64,000 nucleotides of DNA from Erythrocercus mccallii (Eukaryota; Chordata; Aves; Passeriformes; Dicruridae): NCBI GenBank assembly GCA_013397435.1, contig VZRG01002592.1, forward strand, positions 2,971-66,970, written 5' to 3'. The notes under the pieces were generated by a model, which saw nothing but the letters and a program-made list of their open reading frames with translations, had not been told where the DNA came from and did not search any database. This document shows, piece by piece, positions 13,653 to 23,540 of this stretch; within the stretch, counting starts at the first letter, position 1, and every line of letters begins with the position of its first letter. A program made the translations under genes and the position numbers.

Positions 13653-13674
13653 GGGAAGGGGGTGGGGGGGAGGG
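13653..13674 (+). other. G-quadruplex-forming motif
   Basis: Four G runs (3, 5, 7 and 3) separated by loops AA, T and A. This satisfies the standard G3+N1-7 rule with very short loops, so a stable quadruplex on the plus strand is expected. Confidence 0.7.
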
Positions 13675-13945
13675 AGATGCCAGCTTGAAATTAAGGGAGA
13701 CAATTGCAGTTGACATAATGATACCACATAATCCTAGCAATTAAGTCACAGAGTGGCACAACGAGTTCATACTCAGTGCTCGGGGCACTGCTTCCCCCTT
13801 CCCCTCCCTGCCTTACGCTGCCTGTAGGAAACAAGGGAGGACAGAAAACATCGTTCTCTTTAAGGAGCCTGTTCTTAAAGACTGTAGCCATCCTGGCTGT
13901 CATGCACGGATGTGGGAGCTGGATGCAGCCATCCATCCATTCAGG

Positions 13946-13954
13946 CCATTGGCT
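13946..13954 (-). promoter_or_regulatory. Inverted CCAAT box (NF-Y-like)
   Basis: The minus strand reads AGCCAATGG, a good NF-Y match about 370 bp from the first inverted CCAAT box. Confidence 0.3.
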
Positions 13955-14130
13955 GACAGCAGATGACTTTGCACAGGAGTGGCACTTGGATATACCCTGG
14001 GGGGGCTGGGCAGGGGCTGAGGCTGCACACAGCTGTGCCATCTGTTCCAATAATACCACATTACTCTCTAAACTCAGTAATGAAGGCTCCTGAGTAATCT
14101 TTCATCAGAATGACTTCACAGCATTAAAAA

Positions 14131-15147
14131 TGCATTTCAATACATAGCTTGCTTAAATATTTAACCCTCTTTGGTTTTGAGAAATTGATTAAGATCTGTG
14201 GTGTTTATATGTGTAAGAAACATTGATTTTCATATGTAGACCTGCATTAATTCATGAAGGTGTGAGTATGCACCAAGTGATCTGTGATAAACAGTCTCTC
14301 AAACTTTAGAATATGAGTGGGTACAATTGGTCTTCTGACTTTGATTTTCCTCAGTGCAAACTTTTCCTGTAGAAGAGTTTTACATTGTAGTAAATAAGAT
14401 AAACACAATAGGGACTAATATTCAATTATCTTTAATGGGAGTTGTATCAGTCTTATTTACCTGCATACTCTTTTTGTGCCATTCTCTATCTCTGTCCTTT
14501 TTCCTCAATTTCAATTTGCCTGGCATTGTCAGTTCAAGCAGTGTAGTTTTATTATAATTTTTTTCTGTCTTTTTTCTTTTTAAGTTCTTCCGTGTTTTTT
14601 GGGGTTTTTTTGGCAATTTCCTTTTAGATTTCTGACATATTTAACCAGTAGAAATGAACACTGCTCTAAAACTGTCAGGCCTTATTATGTCATGGATGCA
14701 GGGCTGACACATGCAGGGCTGTCAGCTCTGCAGTTGGTGTTGAATGACTGGGTGCTGGGCACAACCCTTAGGCTTTCCCCACGAGTTGGTAAGTCCAGGG
14801 TGAGGACTCCATGGAAGTTATTATGAATGCACATTCTTCAAGTCATGCCTTTGGCTTTTTGGCATGCAAGTTTTGGAAAGATAAAGCACCAATATTTATA
14901 AGGAAAACCATAGCAAAGACACTGTGGGAACATGAGTTTTCACATGGATGAGATATTACTCTGCAAGTTATATTCTTATCTAATAGTCATTATGAGGGTT
15001 GGTAAAGAGAAAGCTGATCAAAATCACAGAAATGCTTGCTGTATAGATACTTAGATTAAACATGAGTCACCTGACATAATTTTACTCAGTACATAATTGG
15101 TGTCAGTACTCGTTCATCACTCAAAAATTTCTTATATTCTAGGAGTG
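14131..15147. other. AT-rich noncoding DNA, no gene seen
   Basis: No transposon recognised. A pyrimidine-rich tract ending in TTTTAG (14627) and a GTAAGT at 14788 could bound a 160-bp segment, but both sites are mediocre. Confidence 0.5.
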
Positions 15148-15362
15148 ATAAAATGCGCTGGTTTTGGCTGGAGTAGAGAAAATTTTCTCCATAGGAGATG
15201 TTACGGGATTACATTTTGGATTTGTGCCGGAAACTGTGATAATAATACAAGGATGCTTTTATTATGGCCGAGCTGGGCTTACACAGAGCCAAGGCCTTTT
15301 CTGCTTCTCTCATGACCCAATGAGAAGGCTTGGGGTGCACAAAGAGTTGAAAGAGGACATAT
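15148..15362 (+). mobile_element. Avian ERVL-type LTR, U3 fragment
   Basis: The stretch beginning GCTGGTTTTGGCTGG and continuing through a TTTTGGATTTGTGCCGG-like segment, CTTACACAGAGCCAAGGCC and a GTGCACAAAGAGTTG segment matches, from memory, the 5' U3 part of an LTR very common in bird genomes. In intact copies a GACAGCTGACCC region and a TATA box follow; here similarity stops near 15362, so R and U5 are missing. Plus orientation. Confidence 0.75.
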
Positions 15363-16689
15363 TTTGCAAAATATGAGCCAGTTCCAGAAAGGAACATAGG
15401 AACTATTTTTAGTACAATTTTAAGTCCAAACTAAACTCCGGAGGTTAGTTAAAAAGAGTCTGAAAAGGCTTAAGGGTGGTGACAGGTTTGGAGATCTAAA
15501 CACATTCCAGTATTAGATATATGGTAATCTTGCATAATGATTGCACAGATTTCTCATTGCTACTGCACAAATGCTCTCCCCGTTCCACTCCTCTGATGTG
15601 TGATTTGGATACTATCTTCTGGTATACATGCAAGCGAGGTTCATCAAAACCATTGTGAATGACAGACCCTGCCATCTGCCTCTTCTTTATCCAAAACATA
15701 AGCTATAAAAAGAATCAAAAATACAAGAAGCATGGGCCAAAGAGCTCAATTTGCAGAACAAAAAAAGCTATAGGGAATATCAAGTAATAATGTATTATTT
15801 TAAAGTTATTACATGATTGTGGTTCTGATAAAAGCAGTGGGTTTGTTATTTAATAGAGTTTATTTATCCTTTAAGAAATCCAAGCAGAGATGTTCTTTCC
15901 TATATATGCATTTCCTTCTATGTGCTTGCAAGCAAACACAAATATTTTATACATATGTACACACACCTATTCACTCAGAGACACATGTAGGAGATGCAGA
16001 AATATGCATGTCTCCATAAAAATCTAGATGCAGCATTATCCATGCCCATGAACTGGCTACACTATTGTCCTGTATCAGCAAGTCCCTGTTGACTCCAATT
16101 AAATGCTGCTCAGTGGGACACATAATATAGCTCCCAGCTACAAGGGGTTAAGGAGGTTTTTGTGAGAAGGCATTAATGCAGATTACTGCATAACTTGGGG
16201 AACCACAGTTGATTTTTATCAGGTTTTAAGGCAGTGTCTGAAACAAGTATCTAATTGATCTGACATGCTTGTGTTTTCTTCGGCTTTTTTTTTTCTAATT
16301 TAGCATGTGTTAGATATATATTTACAAATATGAAGTGTTAGTAGTTTATTTGCAATGTTTTCTGCACTGCATTTTAATTTCACTTTTGCTCATGTGCAGT
16401 TTTTTTCCTCTTCTTTTGCTCATCCATTTCCAATGTTGTACAAGTGCTAATAATAATAATTCAACTTAATAACATCAATCCTTGCAGAGCACTTGAGCCC
16501 ATTCGCTCCTCAAGGGCACCTAACCCTTCATGTCCTCAACTTGCAGCTTCTTTATCACACTTGAACCACCCTCATAAACTACAGCTTCTTCAGACCTTGT
16601 CAGGAAGGGCAAGTCCAACATAATGGAAATGAACTGAGAAAAATACAACCTTCAGGATGGTTGTTTCTTGATATTGCATGTTCTCTTCT

Positions 16690-16723
<34 letters not shown>

Positions 16724-17661
16724 GGCACTGAAACAGGTATTCTTGTTTTTCTGTTTAGGCTTTTAGGAGCTGAATTCTGCTGTCCCACTTCCATCACAGT
16801 CTGAGTTAGAAAAATATCCTTTCTTTCTAGAGTTAAGGGAATTCTTTGAAAGCATTTTTCTTGCCCAAACTTCTGACATGAATCTGATCAAGTTGCTGAT
16901 ATAACTCATGTGACTTTAGTGATCACAGAGGGTGTTGAGGACTTTTTTAATGATGCTTTTTGGGATTTTATCTCTATTTTGTCTTCATGTGAGAGAATAC
17001 TGTGTGCAGGCAAAGACTAGACTCTCCATAGAAAAGGTCTCCTGAAGGAATTAAATTTTGTGCCAAGCCTTACACTGTTTACATTTAATTCAACAAGAAA
17101 ATTTAGGTACTTCATTTATGTAGGCAGTACATTAATATTAAGTCTAGAGAATAACAAAACTGAATGGATCTCAACTTGTTCCATGTTTTTGGTCTGTTCT
17201 TTTTTCTTTTCCTAATTTGTGAGACAACCTTACAGTTCAAAGTTAAAGACAAGGAAAATTGATGTTAGGAACAATTTGGACAGTCTTCATTTTGTCTACA
17301 AGGTGGGCTGCCTGAGAAGAAGAACTTGTTCTTGTGATTGTTAAACCTTTCCAGAGAATCTTGCCTTATTTATGTGTAATTTAAAAAAAAAAATCTTGAT
17401 CAGAGGATAGTGCTGGCTACGTATAGCCAGTGGAATGCTAAGGTAGGGAAACCGTGACTCAGGGAATGTTCCACAATTAATACTTCCATCTGCAGCATGG
17501 TTGGATCATTTCTTAGGATGACAAGGACATAATACCATGGTAAATTGTGTTCAGCCTGAATAAGGATGTGGGGGAAAAAAGGTCTGAGAGAAAGGGGAAA
17601 TGTTAACACCTGTTGGAGTAGACACAACAACTTAAAAGCAAAATATTTTGAATAATATTTG
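15363..17661. other. AT-rich noncoding DNA, no gene seen
   Basis: Contains a 28-nt T run (16693-16720). The stretch at about 16030-16270 is less decayed-looking and rich in homeodomain-type ATTA cores, so it is a possible conserved noncoding element; conservation cannot be judged from one genome. Confidence 0.5.
16693..16720. repeat. Poly(T) homopolymer, 28 nt
   Basis: Uninterrupted T run following a CT-rich lead-in. Confidence 0.95.
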
Positions 17662-17872
17662 CCACCCAGAACGGGAACTGTTGGGAACTGGAACAGGCTC
17701 CCCAGGGAAGTGGTCACAGCACCAACCCTGTTCAACAAGCATTTGAATAATGCTCTCAGGCACAGGTGGTGACTCTCAGGGATGATATTGTACAGGCCCA
17801 GGTGCTGGACTCAATCATCCTTGTGGGTCCCTTCCAACTCAGGATGTACTGTGATCTGTGATTCTAAATTAT
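17662..17872 (+). mobile_element. CR1 LINE 3' end
   Basis: Matches the 3' UTR of a CR1 subfamily: GGAACAGGCTCCCCAGGGA, then AAGCATTTG with ATGCTCTCAGGCAC, then CTTGTGGGTCCCTTCCAAC, and a degenerate TGTGATCTGTGATTCT octamer tail. 5'-truncated, about 210 bp, plus orientation. Confidence 0.9.
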
Positions 17873-17889
17873 ACTGTGATCTCCCTGTC

Positions 17890-18318
17890 TATAGTACAAC
17901 AAGAGGGATGAGGGATGAAATACCTCTTCTATGAAGAAAGGCTGAGAGACCTAAGGTTGTTCAGTCTGGAGAAAGCTCCATGGAGACCGTGTTGTGGCTT
18001 TCAAGTACTTCAAGGGGCCTTATGAAAAGAAATGAGAGGAATTTTTTATACAGGCAGATAGTGAATACAAGGGAGAATAGATTTAAATTGATGGAGGTTA
18101 GGTTTGGATGATATATTAGGAAGAAATTCTTTACTCAGAATATGGCAAAGAGAGACCAAGGAACTTGTGGATGCTCTGTACCAAGAACAGTTCAAGCCAG
18201 GTTGGATAGAGCTCTCACCAATCTGTTCTAATGGGAAGTGTCCCGGTCCATGGCAGAATTTTGAAATGACAGGGTTTTAATGTCCCTTTCAACAAATCAC
18301 TATATGATACTATGAAAG
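17890..18318 (+). mobile_element. CR1 LINE 3' UTR copy
   Basis: A second, different CR1 copy starting directly after the first. It has GAAAGGCTGAGAGACC, GTTCAGTCTGGAGAAAG, a TATTAGGAAGAAATTCTTTAC segment, GTTCAAGCCAGGTTGGA, and a decayed tail ACTATATGATACTATGA. It covers roughly the last 430 bp of CR1 with several small indels. Plus orientation. Confidence 0.9.
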
Positions 18319-18508
18319 ATCAAGATGCCTCCACATTTGTTGTTTTTAATGTTATGGATCATTAATTTTATCTGCTGGATGTTGTTCCAGGTAAGGTCTC
18401 TAACCTTAGCATTGTGCTTAAGCTTTTTGGACTTTCATAGGGTAATTTTTCTTGGTTAATTTCCGGGGTTTGTGTTTTGCTTTGTTGGATTATTTGTTTG
18501 TTTGGATG

Positions 18509-19270
18509 TGTTATAAATGAATTCACCAATTCAATTATTAATAATAATAATAAATTTATTGATTACAAAATGGATTTAAAAATAAAAAGTCTGCGAGCCA
18601 AAGCACAATATAGTGTCAGGCCTAGGACCCCGGCACTGGTGGAACAGAGTGACACGGTCTATCTGTGCAATCCCTCTCTGTCCACGAATTGTCTCTCTGT
18701 GGTTCGAGTTTTTATACTGTTTTTGTAGCCCCGGGCTAGGGCTTACAATGGAAGAATACAGTTTTTGTGACAGGAAAAGGCTTCTCTGATTGAACAATGT
18801 AGCGTTTGGTTCAGCTGGGTGGGTTTCTCGATCTAGCTGAAACGGCAGTATCAGTCTCTTGATTCTCCCTGGTTTGATTGAAAAGAACCTTCACTTCAGC
18901 CTGATGCGGGATTAATGTGTCTTGATGTCTGGTGCTTGTCTCTGGAGCTATTTTTGGAACTGTTGAGAAGGTGTTGTTTGGGGAAAAGAGTTTCGGTTGC
19001 GGATGGGATCAAATAGCTTCTTTGCATCTCCCTGGTTATCAGTCGTGGCAAGTTGAGATGAATGGTGGATCCATTGCTGTTCAGGGAACAATTGATTCCC
19101 CATCTATTTTTGGAATGCAAATGATGGTCCCCCCTCCTGGACCACTGTTTCCCAAACTGTGGTTTTTCTGGGAAACTTTGCTTACAGAGAAAATATTTCC
19201 TGATTCATAATAATGCATATTTACAAAAAAATATTCTGGCACAAATTATCCTTCATGTTCATCTATAACA
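18509..19270 (-). mobile_element. Solo LTR, minus orientation, with 12-bp terminal inverted repeats
   Basis: The ends are TGTTATAAATGA on the left and TCATCTATAACA on the right, an 11/12 inverted match. Read on the minus strand it has a TATA box (about 18710-18718) and then an AATAAA signal (plus-strand TTTATT at 18555-18560), the correct order for U3-R-U5. Flanks GATG and GTTG could be a decayed 4-bp target duplication, suggesting a class I-like ERV. Similar to the LTR at 21977-22665 around the TATA region and at both ends. No internal retroviral sequence adjoins it. Confidence 0.8.
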
Positions 19271-19492
19271 GTTGGTTGGTTTAGTTTTTTGTTTTGTTTT
19301 GGTTTAGTTGGGTTTTGTTTTGGTTTGGTTTTTTGTTTTGGTTTGGTTTAGTTGGGTTTTGTTTTTTGGTTTGGTTTGTTTTTTGGTTTGGTTTAGTTTG
19401 GTTTTGTTTTTTGTTTTGGTTTGGTTTTTTGTTTTGGTTTGGTTTAGTTGGGTTTTGTTTTTTGTTTTGGTTTGGTTTGGTTTGGTTTTGTC
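19271..19492. repeat. GGTTT/GTTTT-rich minisatellite
   Basis: About 220 bp with almost only G and T on the plus strand. It is built from GGTTT and GTTTT words with a loose higher-order repeat: the block starting at 19335 recurs at 19431, with a related copy between. It begins exactly at the right end of the preceding LTR. Long open frames in several phases here encode only Trp/Phe/Leu/Val repeats and are not genes. Confidence 0.9.
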
Positions 19493-19591
19493 TGAAATTA
19501 GACACTAGTCACATTAAAACATAAAAAAAAGAGAAAAGAAAGAGGTTATGAATTAATGCCTTAATGCAATTTCTTTTTTGAAACATGCAGC

Positions 19592-20031
19592 TGTTAGCGT
19601 TCAGAAACCATATAATCACACAGAAGCAATTATATGTGGTGCTTTATTTGAAGTGTGCAGGATATGGGGGTCTGAAGACCCAAATCTCATGCCCACCAGA
19701 CGTACAGATGCTTGTGATTTTTATAGTCCTATATTATACATACATAAATCAATACGTAAGTTAATACCTCAATCAATATTTTCCCTTAACTACTAATTAT
19801 CTGATCCTGGTTACTATTACAAAATCACACTCCCCGCCCCCCACCTCTGATTCATTGCCTAGTTTTAGGTTACACTTGGTTTGGTTATGACAATCTCTTT
19901 CAATTATAACCCAGATCTGGCTACGGTAAGGCTGACGTTTCGTTCCCAAGACCTTGTTATCTTGTACTTGTTCTAACTACGACCACTTTTTCCAGTTACA
20001 ATTTCAAAAACCATTTAACCCTGTACTATCA
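19592..20031 (-). mobile_element. Solo LTR, minus orientation, 4-bp TSD
   Basis: Bounded by TG (19592) and CA (20030-20031), with the direct repeat CAGC at 19588-19591 and 20032-20035 as target duplication. On the minus strand a TATA-like ACTATAAAAATC (about 19717-19728) precedes an AATAAA signal (plus-strand TTTATT at 19643-19648). 440 bp. A different family from the LTRs at 18509 and 21977. The 4-bp TSD suggests a class I-like ERV. Confidence 0.75.
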
Positions 20032-20035
20032 CAGC

Positions 20036-21976
20036 CAGAATTATTGATCTAATTTAAGAGTCCCAAATGTTAGATGTGTAGGTCTGTACAGCAGGTTATG
20101 TTCCTGTTATATCCTGTGGGGAGAAACCAGCACTTTTCCAGGGTATACTGTCTGGATGTTCCTGCTTCACAGAAAAACTCAAAGTTATGCAAGTTCTCAT
20201 TGTAAGAATGACTTGTTAAAAATCATGCATTGTATTAATGACAAAATAAAACCCAGGTTCCTTGAATTCCACATCTGTGTCATAGTCATTAGGGCAGGCA
20301 GCCTAATGACTACTTAGTAGAATAGGATACATTACCAAACAGTTTTACACAGACAAATCTGTTGTTCAACTAAATTATTAAGATGTTCAAGAGTAGGGAT
20401 CTGGAACATAAAACTCAAATAAAATTAATAAATGTCATATTACTTGCCTGAATTAACTCAGGGTTCTGCTGTACATAGCTAGTTCAATCAGGTGGAAGAT
20501 ACGGCAGGATGTTAATTTTGTACATTTGGATTTGTCTCACCTGCATGATTTCTGAAGGTATCAGCTACTTCAGATTATGTAAATATATTATTTGGGTTTC
20601 TTGTTTGTCTGTTGCACTGGTCAGCATCCCTAAAATGCATAGAACCACATGGAAAGGTGGAAAGGGATCTCTATCACAGAATTCAGTCATCTATTGTCAT
20701 AGGAATCAAAGGTATATAATACCATCAACAAAGTGGTCACAATTATTCCTAAAAAAATAAAGAGCCAGAAAAACCAGCAAAGAAATTTCAGATTACCTAA
20801 GTCATTTGCACTCATTTTCTTGATAGAAGGCCCTTCCAGAATATAACTTCTCTAATGGTTTGTAATTTCTTCCACTTCCAGCAGAAATACCTTTGGATAG
20901 TCATTTGTTTGAAGTGCAGTACCTCCATTTACCCGAATATTAGTAAAACTGAATGAATTACCATGTTAGTGTTTTTTTGTTTAACAGGGAATGGATTTCT
21001 TTAACAGGAATCTTCTCTGCCTTTGTTTTATGGATCTAAACCAATTAAATTAATTTACTAAGTACTTCTTTCCTAGATAAATTCTGGATCTTTTAAATAA
21101 CTTGATCCAATTTGGCATTTATGTTTCTAGGACCAGTGTGGTCGCATTTTTGGGCAATACTACAAAATGCTATATGAGTTACACTAATGCTCTCTTTACT
21201 TTAATTTCACCTGGATGGATGCAGAGTGTATCAATTCTTCTTTCTTCCCTAAAAGAAATCTGGTTTAGCCTATATTTGATGGAATTCAGTGAAAGTAAAA
21301 CATTGAGATATCAGTGAAATAAATATGTTTATTGGGAACATAGGGTCAATTTGTGGGACTGGGCAGAAAGATACTAATGAGTTTCAGCAAGAGGGCTTAT
21401 GGGTTATCAGAACATGAGTTGAGGGCTAGAGATTTGTGTCTGGACAGGAAAATCTTCCACTGTTGATGGAGCCAGTAAAAAGTTCCTCAAGTCCTCTAAA
21501 TTTTTATGTCCATCACCAGCATGGCTATCTCTTCCTCCTTCAGTTTAAGTGCTTGCAGCCTCATGCAAATAGAGACAACACCATGTGAGTGGACCTGCCT
21601 CGCTCCTTTTGGCTGACTCTAAAGGACATTAAAAAAAGTTTTGTCAAGGAAGAAAATGAAAAATAAGGTAAGTTTTGATTCTCTTATTAGAAACAAATCT
21701 CCATGTGGGAGGATGTAGGGAGAGGGATGGAGCAAGCCCTTTAAAGTTTCCTCATGCCTTAGTCAAGCTTGAAATCTTGATAGGCCTCCTCCACTCCTAA
21801 CTGGACAGGGATGGAACACCTAAACACTAAATGAAACCTACACATGTTGGATTTTTGCAGGAAGTACCTGCTATGTGCAGATACTTGATTGAATTTCCAG
21901 TAGATGCCTACCAAGTCATTTCAGTGTTCAGCCCTGAGCAGGTAATGAGAATTTATCAACTCTTCACATTCCCACC
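20036..21976. other. AT-rich noncoding DNA between LTRs, no gene seen
   Basis: No retroviral gag, pol or env similarity was recognised on either strand, so this is probably not the interior of a provirus. A pyrimidine tract ending in CAG at 21543 and an AG/GTAAGT at 21667 bound a 124-bp segment containing an octamer ATGCAAAT; all three frames contain stops. Confidence 0.5.
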
Positions 21977-22665
21977 TGTTATAGATGAAAAAATCACCAA
22001 TTCGATTTTAATAAAAAATCAAAACCTTTTATTTACAATTATTTACAATTTTGGATAAATTTTGGAAAATAGAAAAAAATGAGCCAACGAATCCCAATCC
22101 TGAGGAGCTGGCCCTGGAAGTCAGCTCTTGGTGGCACAGAGTCTGCATCCAAACAAAGACATGTGTTCTGCAAGGCGGTCTTATACTGTTTTCATAGCCT
22201 GGAGCTAAGGTGTACAATGGAGAGAACAGGTTTTCCTGGTGCAGATGAAATCATCTGTAGTTGGACAATGTGGCTGGGAGTTAGCTTGGATGGTTCCTGG
22301 TTTCAGGTAGAGTCTGTTTTTTTTTCATGATTGCTGTACTTGAGGCTGGACAGTAACTTCGATAGCTGACTCCTCATAGCTGATGGCCCAGCCGTTGAGG
22401 CTGTACCTCTCCTTTGTCCTGCCTCCGGACGCTCGTTAGCGCCTCTCCTCCAGGTGATTACGTGGAGCTGCCCTGCCAGTTAGTGTGAATGTCTCTTATC
22501 AATGCTGCCGATGAGCCACACCTTGGCCATCTGCTGCTGCTGCTTTGGTATGTGTGCTTTTGTGGGAAAAAACCTGACTTCTGTAAAGATACATTTTCTA
22601 CAACTTAACAAAATAATATTATAAAATAACATAACATGAATTACATCATAAATTCACTTATAACA
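21977..22665 (-). mobile_element. Solo LTR, minus orientation, 4-bp TSD
   Basis: The ends are TGTTATAGATGA and TTCACTTATAACA, and the perfect direct repeat CACC lies at 21973-21976 and 22666-22669. On the minus strand a TATA-like element (about 22180-22187) precedes AATAAA (plus-strand TTTATT at 22028-22033). 689 bp. It shares with the 18509 LTR the ends, the TTATACTGTTTT-region, the TACAATGGA segment and a GGACAATGT segment, so the two are copies of one family. The interior is GC-richer, with several CpGs near 22420-22460. Confidence 0.85.
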
Positions 22666-22736
22666 CACCTGATCTCTCACCAGTACATCTCCATAAATAT
22701 TGCTCTTATTTATCTGGGTGTATTTTGAAACATCAG

Positions 22737-23410
22737 TGTCTTGGGTATCTGCTAAGGGGCAGGGTCTCCTTAGGAAATTCAAATCCCTCCCTCCAAATTA
22801 TTATAATTTAGGAAATTAAAAGGTCTTTCAGGCAGAGCTATGGGGATAGGGATAACAGTGCTTTACTAGTATTTATAACAATGCAAACAAACAACAACAA
22901 TTACAGCAATACTACTAAACAGAACTAGGCAAAAACCTTGAGAGGCTTTGTTTTCACAAAGCTTGGGGCAGTCTGATCTCGCTCAAGAGCACCAGGCTGG
23001 AACGGTGGAAAAAGATCCTGGGCTGGTGGGTGAGATCTGAAGCTCTGTCGGTGTGCCTGGAGCAGCAGGGATGTCCCAGCAGGAGAGGAGACCCAGTGCA
23101 GCAGAAAAACCTCGGAGCGGTGTTGAAGAAAAGGGGGTGGGAGGACAGAGTTGTTCCAACAGGGCAGGAGAAGATGAACTCCAAGGGGGTCCGGGGCCCA
23201 GAAGCCGAAGATGGTAGATATTTCTTGGGACCAGAGCCAGTGGAGACAAAAGAAATCCTCCTGCAGCAGCAGCAGCCAGACCACCCCTCTCCGATGCCAG
23301 GAGCAAGTGACCACCCCCTGCCTCCTTTCCTGCCAGTTGAGCACCCATAAGCACCCAGAAATTAGTTCCCTAGCAACCCACTAGGAAAAAATTCCACAGA
23401 GAAGAAACAA
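22737..23410 (-). mobile_element. Avian ERV LTR, minus orientation, right end unclear
   Basis: The minus strand ends in a U5 recognised from memory as common in birds: TAGTAAAGCACTGTTATCCC, GCTCTGCCTGAAAGACC, AATTATAATAATTTGGAGGG and CTTAGCAGATACCC, finishing with an AAGACA end at 22737. The GC-rich part (about 22980-23340) would be R/U3. I could not find the U3 start or a target duplication, so the right boundary is approximate. Minus-strand frames of 123-139 codons run through it but do not look like retroviral proteins. Confidence 0.7.
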
Positions 23411-23446
23411 ATCCAACCCCCAACAAACAGTTTACTTTATTTGCAG

Positions 23447-23540
23447 TGTTTTTGTTTGTTGTATTTGTGTTTATTTGAAGTATTTGGTTTTGTTTGTTTG
23501 TTTGGTTTTTTTTTGGTAGTGTTTGTATTTATTTGGTTTA
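23447..23540. repeat. GTTT-rich low-complexity tract
   Basis: TTTG/GTTT words, including a TTTGTTTGTTTG run, with little A or C. Confidence 0.85.

Larger units (their letters stand above)
13200..14130. other. GC-elevated single-copy stretch, possible regulatory element
   Basis: Clearly richer in G+C than the surrounding DNA and not recognisable as a transposon. It contains a G-quadruplex motif (13653-13674), two inverted CCAAT boxes (13575-13584 and 13946-13954), a CACCC motif near 13610 and an E-box palindrome CACAGCTGTG at 14028-14037. Overlapping open frames of about 85-122 codons occur on both strands, but they match no protein known to me. Composition and motifs are seen; a regulatory role is inference. 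Confidence 0.4.

Noticed and set aside
13232..14093. Overlapping frames of 86-122 codons on both strands
   Set aside because: GC-elevated DNA lengthens frames in all phases; none shows a family motif or preferred strand.
14628..14787. Possible exon between TTTTAG and GTAAGT, open in one frame
   Set aside because: The acceptor tract is interrupted by G runs and the donor lacks the upstream AG; weaker than the candidate at 63202.
17400..17738. Minus-strand frame of 112 codons
   Set aside because: Its 5' part overlaps the CR1 3' end and the rest has no recognisable protein features.
19281..19524. Trp/Phe/Leu/Val-repeat frames in several phases
   Set aside because: All arise from the GGTTT minisatellite, which lacks stop codons in most frames.
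21544..21667. Possible exon between a CAG acceptor and AG/GTAAGT
   Set aside because: Stops in all frames and nothing else to support it; splice-like pairs of this quality are expected by chance.
18509..22665. The two related LTRs as the ends of one provirus
   Set aside because: The right LTR has its own perfect CACC duplication, and no gag/pol/env-like sequence lies between; an unrelated LTR with its own duplication sits there instead.
22925..23354. Minus-strand frames of 123 and 139 codons and a plus-strand frame of 106
   Set aside because: Within a GC-rich LTR; no retroviral or host protein motif visible, and GC-richness alone lengthens frames.
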